The notes beneath the pieces were generated by a model, which saw nothing but the letters and a program-made list of their open reading frames with translations, had not been told where the DNA came from and searched no databases. A stretch of DNA of 11,654 nt from Synergistales bacterium Syner_01 (GTDB lineage: Bacteria; Synergistota; Synergistia; Synergistales; Aminobacteriaceae), in the NCBI GenBank assembly GCA_001604435.1, contig LVBO01000177.1, positions 1 to 11,654 of the forward strand, read 5' to 3'. Positions 1 to 6,891 of the stretch are shown in pieces (position 1 is the stretch's first letter; the number at the start of each line of letters is the position of its first letter). The position numbers were made by a program, and so were the translations under genes.

Positions 1-128
1 ACGACGATGAGCGAAAGGTAGATAAAAAGCCAGAACGGATGCGGCAGCCAGTTGCCAACCACTTCCACTCCCTTGATAAAGCTCTCGAAGATCCCTCTTT
101 TTTTAGGTTGCTGCGCGTTGTTTTCCAT
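1..128 (-). CDS. abgT: AbgT-family transporter, N-terminal fragment (runs off left edge)
   Basis: Only the first 42 residues are inside the window; the gene continues past base 1. The start is an ATG at 126-128 with a strong AGGAGGG ribosome-binding site (135-141) six bases upstream. A short basic head (residues 9-11, KKR) is followed by an amphipathic stretch and then the motif VVGNWLPHPFWLFIYL. This matches the characteristic GNxxPHPFxLF(I/V)YL start of the AbgT family, whose E. coli member takes up p-aminobenzoyl-glutamate. It lies 108 bp downstream of an AbgA-like hydrolase, as in the E. coli abg operon, which supports a role as an inner-membrane importer of the hydrolase substrate. The true substrate could be another acyl- or dipeptide-like compound, since AbgT homologues are diverse. 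The family call is fairly secure despite the short piece; the substrate is inferred from the neighbours. Confidence 0.85.
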   Translation of the reverse strand, partial: MENNAQQPKKRGIFESFIKGVEVVGNWLPHPFWLFIYLSLIV

Positions 129-236
129 CAATATCCCTCCTCGACAATATCTCTTGAAATAATCTTCTCTTACCTCTACCTTTTGTCACCAGGGTACTTC
201 AGGTTACTTCCTCACGCCCCTCCTCTCTTTGGAAAG

Positions 237-1514
237 TTATCTCTCCGACAAGGCGAACGCCAGATCGGCGAAAAGGGCCGCCCCGTAGCTCAGGACCTTT
301 TCGTCCACGTCAAAAAACTCGTTATGATGGCCTGCTGCAATATCGGAGCCGAGTACGAAATAGACGGCTTTCCCGCCGTGCTGCTGTACGGCGCGCATCA
401 TCCAGGAAACATCCTCGCTGCCGCCAAGGCTGACGGAAGGGGCGAGCTTCTCTATACCGGGAATCGAAAGCGCCTTCTCTGCGACAAGGTCGACGAGCTC
501 TTCGTCGCTGAAGGCGTCGACAGCCTCCCCCATCTTGGCCACCGAGAGCTCCACGCCGTACATAGTTGCCGCTCCTTCGACTATTTCCATCGCACGACCG
601 TACATATACTCGTTCAACGCGGTAGTCGAACCGCGAGTTTCTACTTTCATCACCGCCTTCGAGGGAACAACGTTACGCCCTGTCCCCGCATGCAGAACGC
701 CGACGTTCAGGCGGGTGGCCCCATCCTTGTGCGGCGCGATTCCCGCAAGAGCCAAAGTCGCCGATGCCGCCGCCAAAAGCGCGTTTTTCCCCTCGTTCGG
801 GGCGCCTCCGGCATGCGCGGCCTTCCCCTTGTATACGGCGTCGAACTTCGTTGTGCAAAGGAAATCTCCACATCCCGGAGCAACATTTCCCGTTGGAATG
901 CCCATACCGATATGCGCGCCGAGGAAGTAGTCAACATCGTCCAGAAGACCTTTCATCGCAATGGCTTTCCCGCCGCGGACCCCCTCTTCGGCAGGTTGGA
1001 AGATGATTTTGATGACGCCTTTGAGTTCTTCCTTGCGATCCATTAGCATTTCGGCAAATCCAAGACCGATAACGGCATGCGCATCGTGACCGCAGGAGTG
1101 CATGGCGTTCTCGTTCATGGATGCAAAGCCCTCGCGGAAGGGGCGGTGCTTCTCTTCCGCAGCCTCCGCAACATCCACCGCATCGATATCGAAACGAAAA
1201 GCGAGTGTCGGGCCTTTTTTCCCTGTATCGAGAACGGCCAATGCGCCTGTATACCCGTCCATCCGTTTGATCCACTCCGGGTCGGCTCCTTGATGTACAG
1301 CACGCTCAATATAGTTCGCTATCTCATCTTTCGGCGGGCGTCCCATAACGGATTCCAAGTCGAGAATTTCCTTACCAACGGAAACCCGAAACCCCAGGCT
1401 TTTTAAAACTCCTGCGATTTTCGCGGTCGTCCAGAACTCCGTCCAGCCAGTCTCGGCATGTGCGTGAAACTCTCTTCTCAATTGAATGAGCCGCTGCTCC
1501 ATCGCGTTGTCCAT
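237..1514 (-). CDS. abgA: AbgA-like M20D amidohydrolase (p-aminobenzoyl-glutamate hydrolase subunit A type)
   Basis: A 425-residue cytosolic metallo-amidohydrolase. In E. coli, AbgA with AbgB cleaves p-aminobenzoyl-glutamate, a folate breakdown product, to p-aminobenzoate and glutamate. Similarity to E. coli AbgA, from memory, runs the whole length: ETGWTEFWT near residue 21, HSCGHDAH at 139-146, FQPAEEG at 172-178, DDVDYFLGAHIG at 192-203, TTKFDA at 221-226, GRNVVPS at 279-285 and GHHNEFFD at 395-402. Predicted metal ligands are Cys141, His143, Glu177, His201 and His397, with Glu176 as the general base, so the site looks intact. The insert at about 53-85 is also an AbgA feature. The upstream M20D gene overlaps it. 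An in-frame GTG at 1526 would give 429 residues, but its AGGAG (1528-1532) is only one base away. The ATG at 1514 has the same AGGAG at a long 13-base spacing, so the start is uncertain. No abgB homologue is present in the window. Confidence 0.9.
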   Translation of the reverse strand: MDNAMEQRLIQLRREFHAHAETGWTEFWTTAKIAGVLKSLGFRVSVGKEILDLESVMGRPPKDEIANYIERAVHQGADPEWIKRMDGYTGALAVLDTGKKGPTLAFRFDIDAVDVAEAAEEKHRPFREGFASMNENAMHSCGHDAHAVIGLGFAEMLMDRKEELKGVIKIIFQPAEEGVRGGKAIAMKGLLDDVDYFLGAHIGMGIPTGNVAPGCGDFLCTTKFDAVYKGKAAHAGGAPNEGKNALLAAASATLALAGIAPHKDGATRLNVGVLHAGTGRNVVPSKAVMKVETRGSTTALNEYMYGRAMEIVEGAATMYGVELSVAKMGEAVDAFSDEELVDLVAEKALSIPGIEKLAPSVSLGGSEDVSWMMRAVQQHGGKAVYFVLGSDIAAGHHNEFFDVDEKVLSYGAALFADLAFALSER

Positions 1515-1522
1515 CGTTGTTC

Positions 1523-2728
1523 TCACGCTCCTTTCCGCCCTTCCAGATATTCGAGGGCGCAGGAAACAAGCGTTTCCACCCCAAGAGAAAGCGCTTTTTC
1601 ATCCGGAAGAAACCTGTTGTTATGAAGAGGAGGCATTTCCTCCTTGGGCACTCCTTCCGGTCTACACCCCAGCCAGAGAAAGAGCGCGGGAATCTCTCTG
1701 CTGAAGAATGCGAAGTCTTCTCCCCCAAGGGCGGGCTTCTCTACATGCACAATCTTTTCTTCACCGACAACCTTTTTCAAAACGGAAAAAGCGGTCTTGG
1801 CAAGCTCGGGATCGTTCATAAGGGGGGGGTAGCCCTTTACGTACTCCATATCGCAATCCCCACCCATTCCTCTCGCGATACCGCGGACGATCGCTTCTAT
1901 GCGTCCGGGCATCTTCTCCTGCGTTTCCGGGTTGATCGTTCTCACGGTCCCCTCAAGAACGACCTCGTCCGCTATCACATTGTACCTGTTTCCGCCCTTG
2001 ATTGTGCCGATGCTTACAACAGCCGCATCAAGAGGGCTTACGTTGCGTGAAACGATCGTCTGCAAAGCGGTGAGTATCTGAGCCGCTATGGAGATGGCGT
2101 CCACTCCGTTCTCCGGTTCCGAGCCATGAGCGCCCTTCCCTCGTACAGTCAGAAAGAGGCGATCCGAAGCTCCCATAAGCGCCCCGGAACGTGTACCAAG
2201 CGTCCCCGTGACAAGAGAAGGCCACACATGCATGCCGAAAATAGCCTCGACATCGGGCGTTTTGAGAGCTCCTTGCTGGATCATCGCCGGTGCCCCTCCG
2301 ACCGGATTGGCCTCCTCGGCGGGCTGAAAGATGCACTTGACAGTTCCGGCAAGCTCGCTCTTCATCTCGGAAAGCACGCACATCGCTCCTAACAGCATCG
2401 CGGTGTGCGCGTCATGCCCGCACGCATGCATAACCCCCTTTAGTTCCGACGCCCAGGGAAGTCCCGTCTTCTCCTCCATGGGAAGAGCGTCCATATCCGC
2501 CCTAAGAGCGACGCAGGGACCTTCAACGCTTCCCCGAAGCACGCCGACAACACCGTACCCGCCAACACCTGTCCGCACCTCGATTCCATGTTCCTCTAGG
2601 ACGGTCGCCACCAGCGCGGCTGTTTCGCGCTCCTCGCCGCTCAATTCAGGAAGCTTGTGAATGCGGCGGCGGAGCCCCAGCATCTTCTCTTCGTGTTTTT
2701 TTGTTAACGAACGTATTTTCTCGTTCAC
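1523..2728 (-). CDS. M20D-family amidohydrolase (HipO / N-acyl-amino-acid hydrolase type)
   Basis: A 401-residue cytosolic metallo-hydrolase of peptidase family M20D, a group that removes acyl or aryl groups from amino acids (hippurate, N-acetyl amino acids, auxin conjugates). Visible motifs: RRxIHKLPELS near 21-30, RADMDALP at 76-83, MHACGHDAHTAM at 100-111, FQPAEE at 134-139, GMHVWP at 165-170, KGAHGSEP at 198-205 (dimerisation domain, His201) and PLHNNRF at 367-373. Predicted metal ligands are Cys103, His105, Glu139, His167 and His369, with Glu138 as the general base. It is full length for the family. The start is GTG at 2726-2728 with AGGAGG eight bases upstream. It is first in the probable operon, and its TGA shares bases with a downstream GTG of the AbgA-like gene. 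It is an ordinary HipO/YxeP-type protein and not AbgB. Exact substrate unknown. Confidence 0.9.
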   Translation of the reverse strand: MNEKIRSLTKKHEEKMLGLRRRIHKLPELSGEERETAALVATVLEEHGIEVRTGVGGYGVVGVLRGSVEGPCVALRADMDALPMEEKTGLPWASELKGVMHACGHDAHTAMLLGAMCVLSEMKSELAGTVKCIFQPAEEANPVGGAPAMIQQGALKTPDVEAIFGMHVWPSLVTGTLGTRSGALMGASDRLFLTVRGKGAHGSEPENGVDAISIAAQILTALQTIVSRNVSPLDAAVVSIGTIKGGNRYNVIADEVVLEGTVRTINPETQEKMPGRIEAIVRGIARGMGGDCDMEYVKGYPPLMNDPELAKTAFSVLKKVVGEEKIVHVEKPALGGEDFAFFSREIPALFLWLGCRPEGVPKEEMPPLHNNRFLPDEKALSLGVETLVSCALEYLEGRKGA

Positions 2729-2864
2729 CGGGGTTTCCTCCTAATGAATTCTCTTGTCTTCCTTCTCTTCCGGGAAGATTTTTCGGCCTGTCGAGGCGCA
2801 GGGACGAACATTTGCAGCACAATCCTTGCATGACGACCCGATAGCGGACATTTTTTAAAGACGT
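2729..2864 (-). other. Long 5' leader of the M20D-abgA-abgT operon
   Basis: About 136 bases lie between the predicted transcription start (near 2865) and the GTG start codon of the M20D gene. I see no convincing small gene and no riboswitch I recognise. It contains a 13-base palindrome, TCTTCC-G-GGAAGA, at 2766-2778, and an AGGAGG ribosome-binding site next to the start codon. A frame beginning with ATG at 2831 reads a Cys-rich start, but it has no ribosome-binding site and overlaps the real gene, so I do not count it. Confidence 0.4.
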
Positions 2865-2885
2865 CTATGATAAGGTAACATAGAC
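2863..2885. promoter_or_regulatory. Candidate operator: perfect 7-bp inverted repeat over the -10
   Basis: GTCTATG at 2863-2869 and CATAGAC at 2879-2885 form a perfect inverted repeat separated by nine bases. The predicted -10 of the M20D-abgA-abgT promoter (2872-2877) lies in the middle of the spacer. A dimeric repressor bound here would block RNA polymerase. The arrangement suits a GntR-, TetR- or MarR-type site, but no regulator gene is in the window, so the regulator is unknown. Confidence 0.45.
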
Positions 2886-2900
2886 ACCGGATATTTTCAA
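2872..2900 (-). promoter_or_regulatory. Probable sigma-70 promoter for the M20D-abgA-abgT operon
   Basis: On the minus strand TTGAAA (2895-2900, five of six bases matching consensus) is followed after exactly 17 bases by TACCTT (2872-2877, a weak -10 with three of six). It lies just after the speD terminator and upstream of a 200-base gap with no gene, which is where a promoter is needed. A weak -10 combined with an overlapping palindrome fits a regulated promoter. A TATACT at 2922-2927 lacks a good -35. Confidence 0.45.
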
Positions 2901-2930
2901 CGATGCATGCTACACTGCGTGAGTATACAG

Positions 2931-2972
2931 AAAAAGACCCCGCACAAACCCGAAGGTTTCCACGGGGTCTTT
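2931..2972 (-). terminator. Rho-independent terminator of speD, UUCG-capped
   Basis: AAAGACCCCG (2933-2942) pairs perfectly with CGGGGTCTTT (2963-2972). Inside, AAACC and GGTTT (2946-2950 and 2955-2959) form a second stem closed by a TTCG tetraloop on the minus strand. The transcript then runs into five U residues (2931-2935). It begins four bases after the speD stop codon. The plus strand also shows a T-rich tail, so it may work in both directions, though no convergent gene is present. Confidence 0.9.
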
Positions 2973-2975
2973 CTT

Positions 2976-3389
2976 TTAGTTGGTTCCGTTGCGCCGGAGA
3001 ACCTCCTGCCATGTAACGAAGGAATGGTAATACTCCATATCGCCGTCGTCGAGACCGCGGGTAATTTCCGTGATATGCGTGTGCTTCGCGCCGATCTGTT
3101 CAAGCACATAATCGACGGCGATCTGCGGTTTGCTCTCCTCGCCGCACGTGTAGATATCCAGCGCCATATAGCCGACTTCGGGCCATGTATGAATAGAGAG
3201 ATGCGATTCGCTGATGACGACAACACCGCTCACGCCGTCGGGAGGAAATCGATGAAAGGAGACCGACCAGACCTGAGTGTTCGCACGTTTTGCGGCTTCG
3301 ACAAGTATCTCCTGCAGCCTGTCCACCTGAGAAATAATCGGTCCGCACCCTGATGCTTCCACAATAAAATGGAACCCTTTCGGTGACAT
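2976..3389 (-). CDS. speD: S-adenosylmethionine decarboxylase proenzyme, class 1B
   Basis: A 137-residue pyruvoyl enzyme that decarboxylates S-adenosylmethionine to give the aminopropyl donor for spermidine synthesis. The start is ATG at 3387-3389 with AGGAGG about six bases upstream; a longer in-frame reading to 3425 lacks a site. It resembles the short Thermotoga and Bacillus SpeD enzymes: FHRFPPDGVSGVVV at 45-58, SESHLSIHTWPE at 60-71 and DIYTCGE at 78-84. By analogy with T. maritima, self-cleavage falls between Glu61 and Ser62 to generate the pyruvoyl group, and Ser54, His67 and Cys82 are the processing and catalytic residues. All are present. It is a monocistronic unit between two terminators, with no speE or speB nearby. 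Some SpeD homologues are now known to decarboxylate arginine or ornithine instead, so the substrate is probable but not proven by context. Confidence 0.93.
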   Translation of the reverse strand: MSPKGFHFIVEASGCGPIISQVDRLQEILVEAAKRANTQVWSVSFHRFPPDGVSGVVVISESHLSIHTWPEVGYMALDIYTCGEESKPQIAVDYVLEQIGAKHTHITEITRGLDDGDMEYYHSFVTWQEVLRRNGTN

Positions 3390-3433
3390 TGTTTTCCTCC
3401 TCTTTCTGAGTGTATTTTTAATCAAAGGGAAGA

Positions 3434-3463
3434 AAAATGGCCGTCCGATCTCACCGGACGGCC
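3434..3463 (-). terminator. Rho-independent terminator after tRNA-Ala
   Basis: GGCCGTCCG (3439-3447) and CGGACGGCC (3455-3463) form a perfect 9-bp GC-rich stem with a seven-base loop. On the minus strand it is followed by ATTTTTCTT. It lies 14 bases beyond the encoded CCA end of the tRNA and separates the tRNA from speD. Confidence 0.9.
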
Positions 3464-3477
3464 TGATCCTGCGTAAA

Positions 3478-3553
<76 letters not shown>

Positions 3554-3571
3554 GTATGCGCAAACGGGAGT

Positions 3572-3600
3572 ATTATAAGGAGCACCGTCGAATATGTCAA
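3572..3600 (-). promoter_or_regulatory. Perfect consensus sigma-70 promoter for tRNA-Ala
   Basis: TTGACA (3595-3600), a 17-base spacer and TATAAT (3572-3577) on the minus strand match the consensus in all 12 positions. The predicted start is near 3565, about a dozen bases before the tRNA 5' end. The -35 begins five bases beyond the transaldolase stop codon. Such strength fits a stable RNA gene. Confidence 0.93.
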
Positions 3601-3604
3601 CAGC

Positions 3605-4708
3605 CTATTTGAAAGAAAGAAGATTTCCTTTTTTACCGATCTCCTCCAATAGAGTCCGGTACGCCTTTTCAAAAGCCGAGAGTCCCTCTTGCAACAACGT
3701 ATCCATAACAGAATCCAGGTCGATGCCGAAAGACGGAAGACGGGCTATTCTCGCCGCTCCGCCTCCCGTATCGGACGTAACCGTCAACGCGACCTCTCCG
3801 CTCGAGAGAAAAGCTTCAAGAGTAGCCGGAGGCAGCGTATTGACAGTATGAGGGCCAATGAGCGAATCAACGTACAGCGTCGGCGAAAAGGCGGGATTTT
3901 TTGTTCCCGTACTGGCCCAAAGCGGTCGCTGAAGTAAAGCCCCCTTTTCCGCAAGTGTTTTCCAGCGTGCGGATGCAGCTATCTCTTCAAAGTCGGAATA
4001 TGCGGCGCGGGCGTTATCGACTGCGATCCTGCCGGCGAGCTCCTTTCCGTCCGTTTTTTCGAGAAGTTTGTCCACTGCGGTGTCGACGCGACTGACAAAG
4101 AGAGAGGCTACCGACGCGATGCCCTGTACAGACTTTCCCGATGCGGCTCTTTCTTCAAGACCTGAAATCCACGCCTCGGCAACCCGTTGGTACTGAGCGC
4201 GCGAGAAGATGAGCGTGGCGTTGATATTGACGCCAAGAGCAATACAGCGGTGAATCGCGCCCATACCGGCAGGAGTCGCCGGTATCTTGATCATGACGTT
4301 CTTTCTGTCGAGCTGTTCGAAAAGACGCAAGGCTTCTTCGACAGTGCCTTCTTCATCGTGACAGAGCAAAGGGTTCACCTCGAGGCTTACAAAACCATCG
4401 CCCCCGCAGCTTGCCTCGTAAAGCGGGAGGAAACGATCGGCCCCCTCCTGTACGTCGGCGATGGTCAACGCCGTATAGATCTCTTCGACGGTCTTCTTTT
4501 CATGCACCATCGCTTGAACATCGGTGTCGTAATCCGATGTTCTGGCAATCGCATTTTCGAAAATAGACGGGTTCGTTGTTACTCCCCGGACCCCTAGTTC
4601 GATCATTCTGTCAAGGCCACCGGAATGAAGCAGGTCCCTGCTCAGAAAGTCGCACCACATGCTTTGTCCCAGCGCCAACGCCTGTTGTATTCTATTCTGC
4701 CGAGCCAT
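3605..4708 (-). CDS. tal: Transaldolase (long, type-II-like form)
   Basis: A 367-residue cytosolic enzyme of the non-oxidative pentose phosphate pathway. It moves a dihydroxyacetone unit between sedoheptulose-7-phosphate and glyceraldehyde-3-phosphate through a lysine Schiff base. Visible motifs: SMWCDFLSR at 16-24 (Asp20 as likely acid/base), RGVTTNPSIFENAI at 41-54, SLEVNP at 108-113, VMIKIPATPAG at 138-148 with Schiff-base Lys141, NINATLIFS at 161-169, and WASTGTKNP at 264-272. Length and the SMWxD start match the longer mycobacterial/cyanobacterial transaldolases better than the 220-residue Bacillus form. The ATG at 4708 is preferred to the upstream in-frame codons (to 4777) because the family begins here and AAAGGA lies eight bases ahead. 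It is third behind nhaC and a membrane protein, after a possible weak terminator, so it may also have its own promoter. No transketolase gene is in the window. Confidence 0.93.
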   Translation of the reverse strand: MARQNRIQQALALGQSMWCDFLSRDLLHSGGLDRMIELGVRGVTTNPSIFENAIARTSDYDTDVQAMVHEKKTVEEIYTALTIADVQEGADRFLPLYEASCGGDGFVSLEVNPLLCHDEEGTVEEALRLFEQLDRKNVMIKIPATPAGMGAIHRCIALGVNINATLIFSRAQYQRVAEAWISGLEERAASGKSVQGIASVASLFVSRVDTAVDKLLEKTDGKELAGRIAVDNARAAYSDFEEIAASARWKTLAEKGALLQRPLWASTGTKNPAFSPTLYVDSLIGPHTVNTLPPATLEAFLSSGEVALTVTSDTGGGAARIARLPSFGIDLDSVMDTLLQEGLSAFEKAYRTLLEEIGKKGNLLSFK

Positions 4709-4734
4709 AAAATCTATCCTTTCATCGAAAGTGG

Positions 4735-4763
4735 AAAAATGAAGGAGACGTGAAGTCCCCTCC
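4735..4763 (-). terminator. Possible weak terminator or attenuator between the membrane protein and tal
   Basis: On the minus strand GGAGGGGAC (4755-4763) pairs with GTCTCCTTC (4741-4749) as nine pairs, two of them G-U, around a five-base loop. Five U residues follow after one A (4735-4739). This has the layout of an intrinsic terminator but is weaker than the others here. It may end part of the nhaC transcript, leaving tal to read-through or to an unrecognised promoter. Confidence 0.5.
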
Positions 4764-4787
4764 TCCGCACTGTACACGCGAAATTGC

Positions 4788-5228
4788 TTATGAACCGCTC
4801 CCTAGGCGAACAGGAAGGTCTTCTCTGAAACGGGCTACGAATTTTCTCATTTCATCCTCGCGGACTCCGGGGAAAAAGGCTCTCCATCCTCTCTGTTTCA
4901 AGGGGAAAAGAACGGCGGTACCTTTGCCCGAAGGAAGGAGAATCACTTCCTCCATATCATTCCAGGAGACCTGTTCTTTGCGGCCCCGTCCCCAGAAAAG
5001 CGTCTCTCTCTCAAACCCCTTCTCCGAGAGGAAAACCTTCTTTTCGTATCCGGCGATGTAGATGCACGCCGTACCGACCAGGAGATAGGCAAAAACCCCC
5101 GAAAGGTCGCCTCCGCCGACGAAGAGACGGCGCATTCCATCAGCCAGAAGAAAAATTCCCATCCCCATTCCGCTCCACCGCATCCAGCGGGGGAAATGAG
5201 TTCCGCTCCCCCGAAGCACGTTGTCCAC
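4788..5228 (-). CDS. Hypothetical two-helix membrane protein with basic soluble tail
   Basis: A 146-residue protein I do not recognise. Two hydrophobic segments at about 17-30 and 43-60 form a membrane hairpin. They are followed by a soluble tail (61-146) rich in charged residues and alternating hydrophobic positions (EKKVFLSEKGFERETLFW, then SWNDMEEVILLP). That pattern resembles the small bacterial PH-like domains found after two-helix anchors, but the resemblance is by eye only. It starts with GTG two bases after the nhaC stop codon; the nearest ribosome-binding sequence is a distant AAGAAGG. This implies translation coupled to nhaC. It could be an accessory or regulator of the antiporter, or simply a conserved passenger. 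Confidence is high that it is a gene and low for any role. Confidence 0.7.
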   Translation of the reverse strand: MDNVLRGSGTHFPRWMRWSGMGMGIFLLADGMRRLFVGGGDLSGVFAYLLVGTACIYIAGYEKKVFLSEKGFERETLFWGRGRKEQVSWNDMEEVILLPSGKGTAVLFPLKQRGWRAFFPGVREDEMRKFVARFREDLPVRLGSGS

Positions 5229-5230
5229 GC

Positions 5231-6778
5231 CTATCGAGCCTTCTTTTCCCCCGGCTCGATCCAGGGTATTCCGATTCCGAGCCTGGTCATCAACAGAGCC
5301 ACGAGAGGATTCAGGTAGTTAAGGAAAGCGTAGGGAAGATACGAAAGAGTAGGAACGCCGAGCACGCTGCTGTTATAGGCGCCGCACGTATTCCACGGCA
5401 CGAGTACCGAGGTGAGCGTTCCGGAATCCTCTAGCGATCTTGAGAGAAGTCTGGGGTCGAGTTTTCTTCCGTTCTGCTCGAACTTGCCAAAGGCGGGCCG
5501 GAACATGCGTCCGGGCATGACAAGCGAAAGATACTGGTCACCGAGGAACATATTGGTAAAAACGCACGAGACGAGAACGGATGCGACAAGACCGAACACG
5601 GATTTCACGCTCTGCATGAGGCGAGCCAGAAGCACTTCTAGGAAACCGCACGTCTCCATGATACCGCCAAGCACCAAAGCCACAAGGATAAGTGCCACTG
5701 TTTCGAGCATTCCGGTCAGCCCGCCGCGTTCAAGGAGGCCGTTGAGCATGCCTGCAACTTCCTTGACGGATTCGAACGCATCCGCGGAGAAGACGGCCGC
5801 CCCCTTAAGCAGTTCGTTCACGGAGGAAATATCCCCGGCTTCCGCCACCTCGGCGATCATGGAGGGCGAGTATCCGGAGTACAGAGCGCCCATAACATCG
5901 GGAATGCCGATTCCTTGGAAAAGCGCCATGATGGACGCCAGAAGCATGCCGGCAACGATGCCCGGAATAGCGGGAACTTTCATCGCCGCAAGAACGAGAA
6001 CGAGAAGCGGCGGAAGGAATCCATACATGGAGATGGAGAACTCCGCGGACATCATCTGCTGGATGATCGAAATCCTGGAGGCATCCATCTCTCCGCCTGC
6101 ATACCCCGCGCCCATGTAGTACGCGATAGCGGCAACGATGATCAGGGTGGGACCGGTGGTCCAGAGCATTGCCCTTATATGACTGAAGAGGTCCGATCCG
6201 GCAACTGCGGGAGCAAGATTCGTTGTATCCGAGAGAGGAGAAATTTTATCGCCGAAGTAGGCGCCTGAGATGACAAAACCCGCAGTCACCGGAGCCGGTA
6301 CACCGAGCCCGGCGCCTATTCCCATGAGCGCAATTCCCACAGTTCCGCTGGTGCTCCAGGAACTTCCCGTGGAAAGAGAGACAATGGCGCAGATCAGAAG
6401 AGATGCCAGAAGAAAGTACTGAGGCGTCAAAAGATTCAAACCGAAATAAATGAGCGTAGGTACAACGCCGCTCAAAATCCAGGCTCCGACGAGTCCTCCG
6501 ACGGCCAGCAAAATAAGGACTGCTTGCAGCGCGACCGTAATGCCGTTGATCATTCCTTCCTCAACTTCACGCCAAGGTTTGCCGACGAATATCGCTCCCA
6601 TTACAGCGGTAAAAACCGCAGCAAGGAAGAGTGGAATATGCGCGGAGAGTGCGAGGCCGAAAACAGCCCCCGACTCGAAATGAATATCGAGCACACCATA
6701 ACTGATAATGGCGGCATCCACAAGAAGCACGAAAAGTGCCTGGCCGAATGTTGGTATTTTTGCCGTTGTTTTTTCCAT
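5231..6778 (-). CDS. nhaC: NhaC-family Na+/H+ antiporter
   Basis: A 515-residue inner-membrane protein with about 11 hydrophobic helices, normal length for the family. NhaC antiporters exchange Na+ for H+; some relatives exchange malate/lactate or other substrates, so specificity is not fixed by sequence alone. The signature GDKISPLSDTTNLAPA (176-191) is intact, preceded by STGSSWSTSGTVG (136-148), and the C-terminal half carries SLEDSGTLTSVLVPWNTCGAY. The ATG at 6778 is chosen with AAAGGA about ten bases upstream; an in-frame TTG at 6784 is the alternative. It has its own promoter with a consensus -10 at 6840-6845 and is followed two bases later by a small membrane protein gene. In a fermenting anaerobe it would serve sodium and pH balance or couple a sodium gradient to uptake; this last point is inference. 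Confidence 0.93.
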   Translation of the reverse strand: MEKTTAKIPTFGQALFVLLVDAAIISYGVLDIHFESGAVFGLALSAHIPLFLAAVFTAVMGAIFVGKPWREVEEGMINGITVALQAVLILLAVGGLVGAWILSGVVPTLIYFGLNLLTPQYFLLASLLICAIVSLSTGSSWSTSGTVGIALMGIGAGLGVPAPVTAGFVISGAYFGDKISPLSDTTNLAPAVAGSDLFSHIRAMLWTTGPTLIIVAAIAYYMGAGYAGGEMDASRISIIQQMMSAEFSISMYGFLPPLLVLVLAAMKVPAIPGIVAGMLLASIMALFQGIGIPDVMGALYSGYSPSMIAEVAEAGDISSVNELLKGAAVFSADAFESVKEVAGMLNGLLERGGLTGMLETVALILVALVLGGIMETCGFLEVLLARLMQSVKSVFGLVASVLVSCVFTNMFLGDQYLSLVMPGRMFRPAFGKFEQNGRKLDPRLLSRSLEDSGTLTSVLVPWNTCGAYNSSVLGVPTLSYLPYAFLNYLNPLVALLMTRLGIGIPWIEPGEKKAR

Positions 6779-6839
6779 AAACAATCCATCCTTTCCGGAA
6801 AAGCGGGATAACGCCTTTGCGAGAAGACGCTCGATCTTT

Positions 6840-6867
6840 ATTATATGAGATTATCTTCTTCTGTCCA
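6840..6867 (-). promoter_or_regulatory. Sigma-70 promoter of nhaC
   Basis: TGGACA (6862-6867, five of six) is followed after 16 bases by a perfect TATAAT (6840-6845) on the minus strand. The predicted start near 6833 leaves a leader of about 55 bases with no ion-sensing RNA I can recognise. The promoter begins just after the terminator of the upstream operon. Confidence 0.85.
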
Positions 6868-6891
6868 TGAGTTTCGCACGGGCAAGAGAAT

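Noticed and set aside
129..236. Gap between abgA and abgT, searched for a terminator or promoter
   Set aside because: Only short imperfect direct repeats (GAAGTAACC/GAAGTACC) and purine-rich leader were seen; no stem with U tract and no convincing -35/-10 pair.
39..1046. 335-codon open frame on the plus strand
   Set aside because: It is antisense to the well-conserved AbgA-like gene and crosses the abgT start; there is no motif or start signal.
1822..1829. Run of eight C (coding strand) inside the M20D gene, a possible slippage or phase-variation site
   Set aside because: It encodes Tyr-Pro-Pro-Leu, a motif common in M20D enzymes, so codon choice explains it. Nothing else suggests phase variation.
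2646..2831. Cys-rich small open frame in the leader of the M20D gene
   Set aside because: It has no ribosome-binding site before its ATG and overlaps the M20D coding region in another frame; only three or four residues look interesting.
3390..3425. Longer speD reading frame and a TACACT as possible -10 before speD
   Set aside because: The 12-residue extension has no ribosome-binding site and is absent from the family. TACACT has no usable -35, so I do not call a promoter there, although speD must have one.
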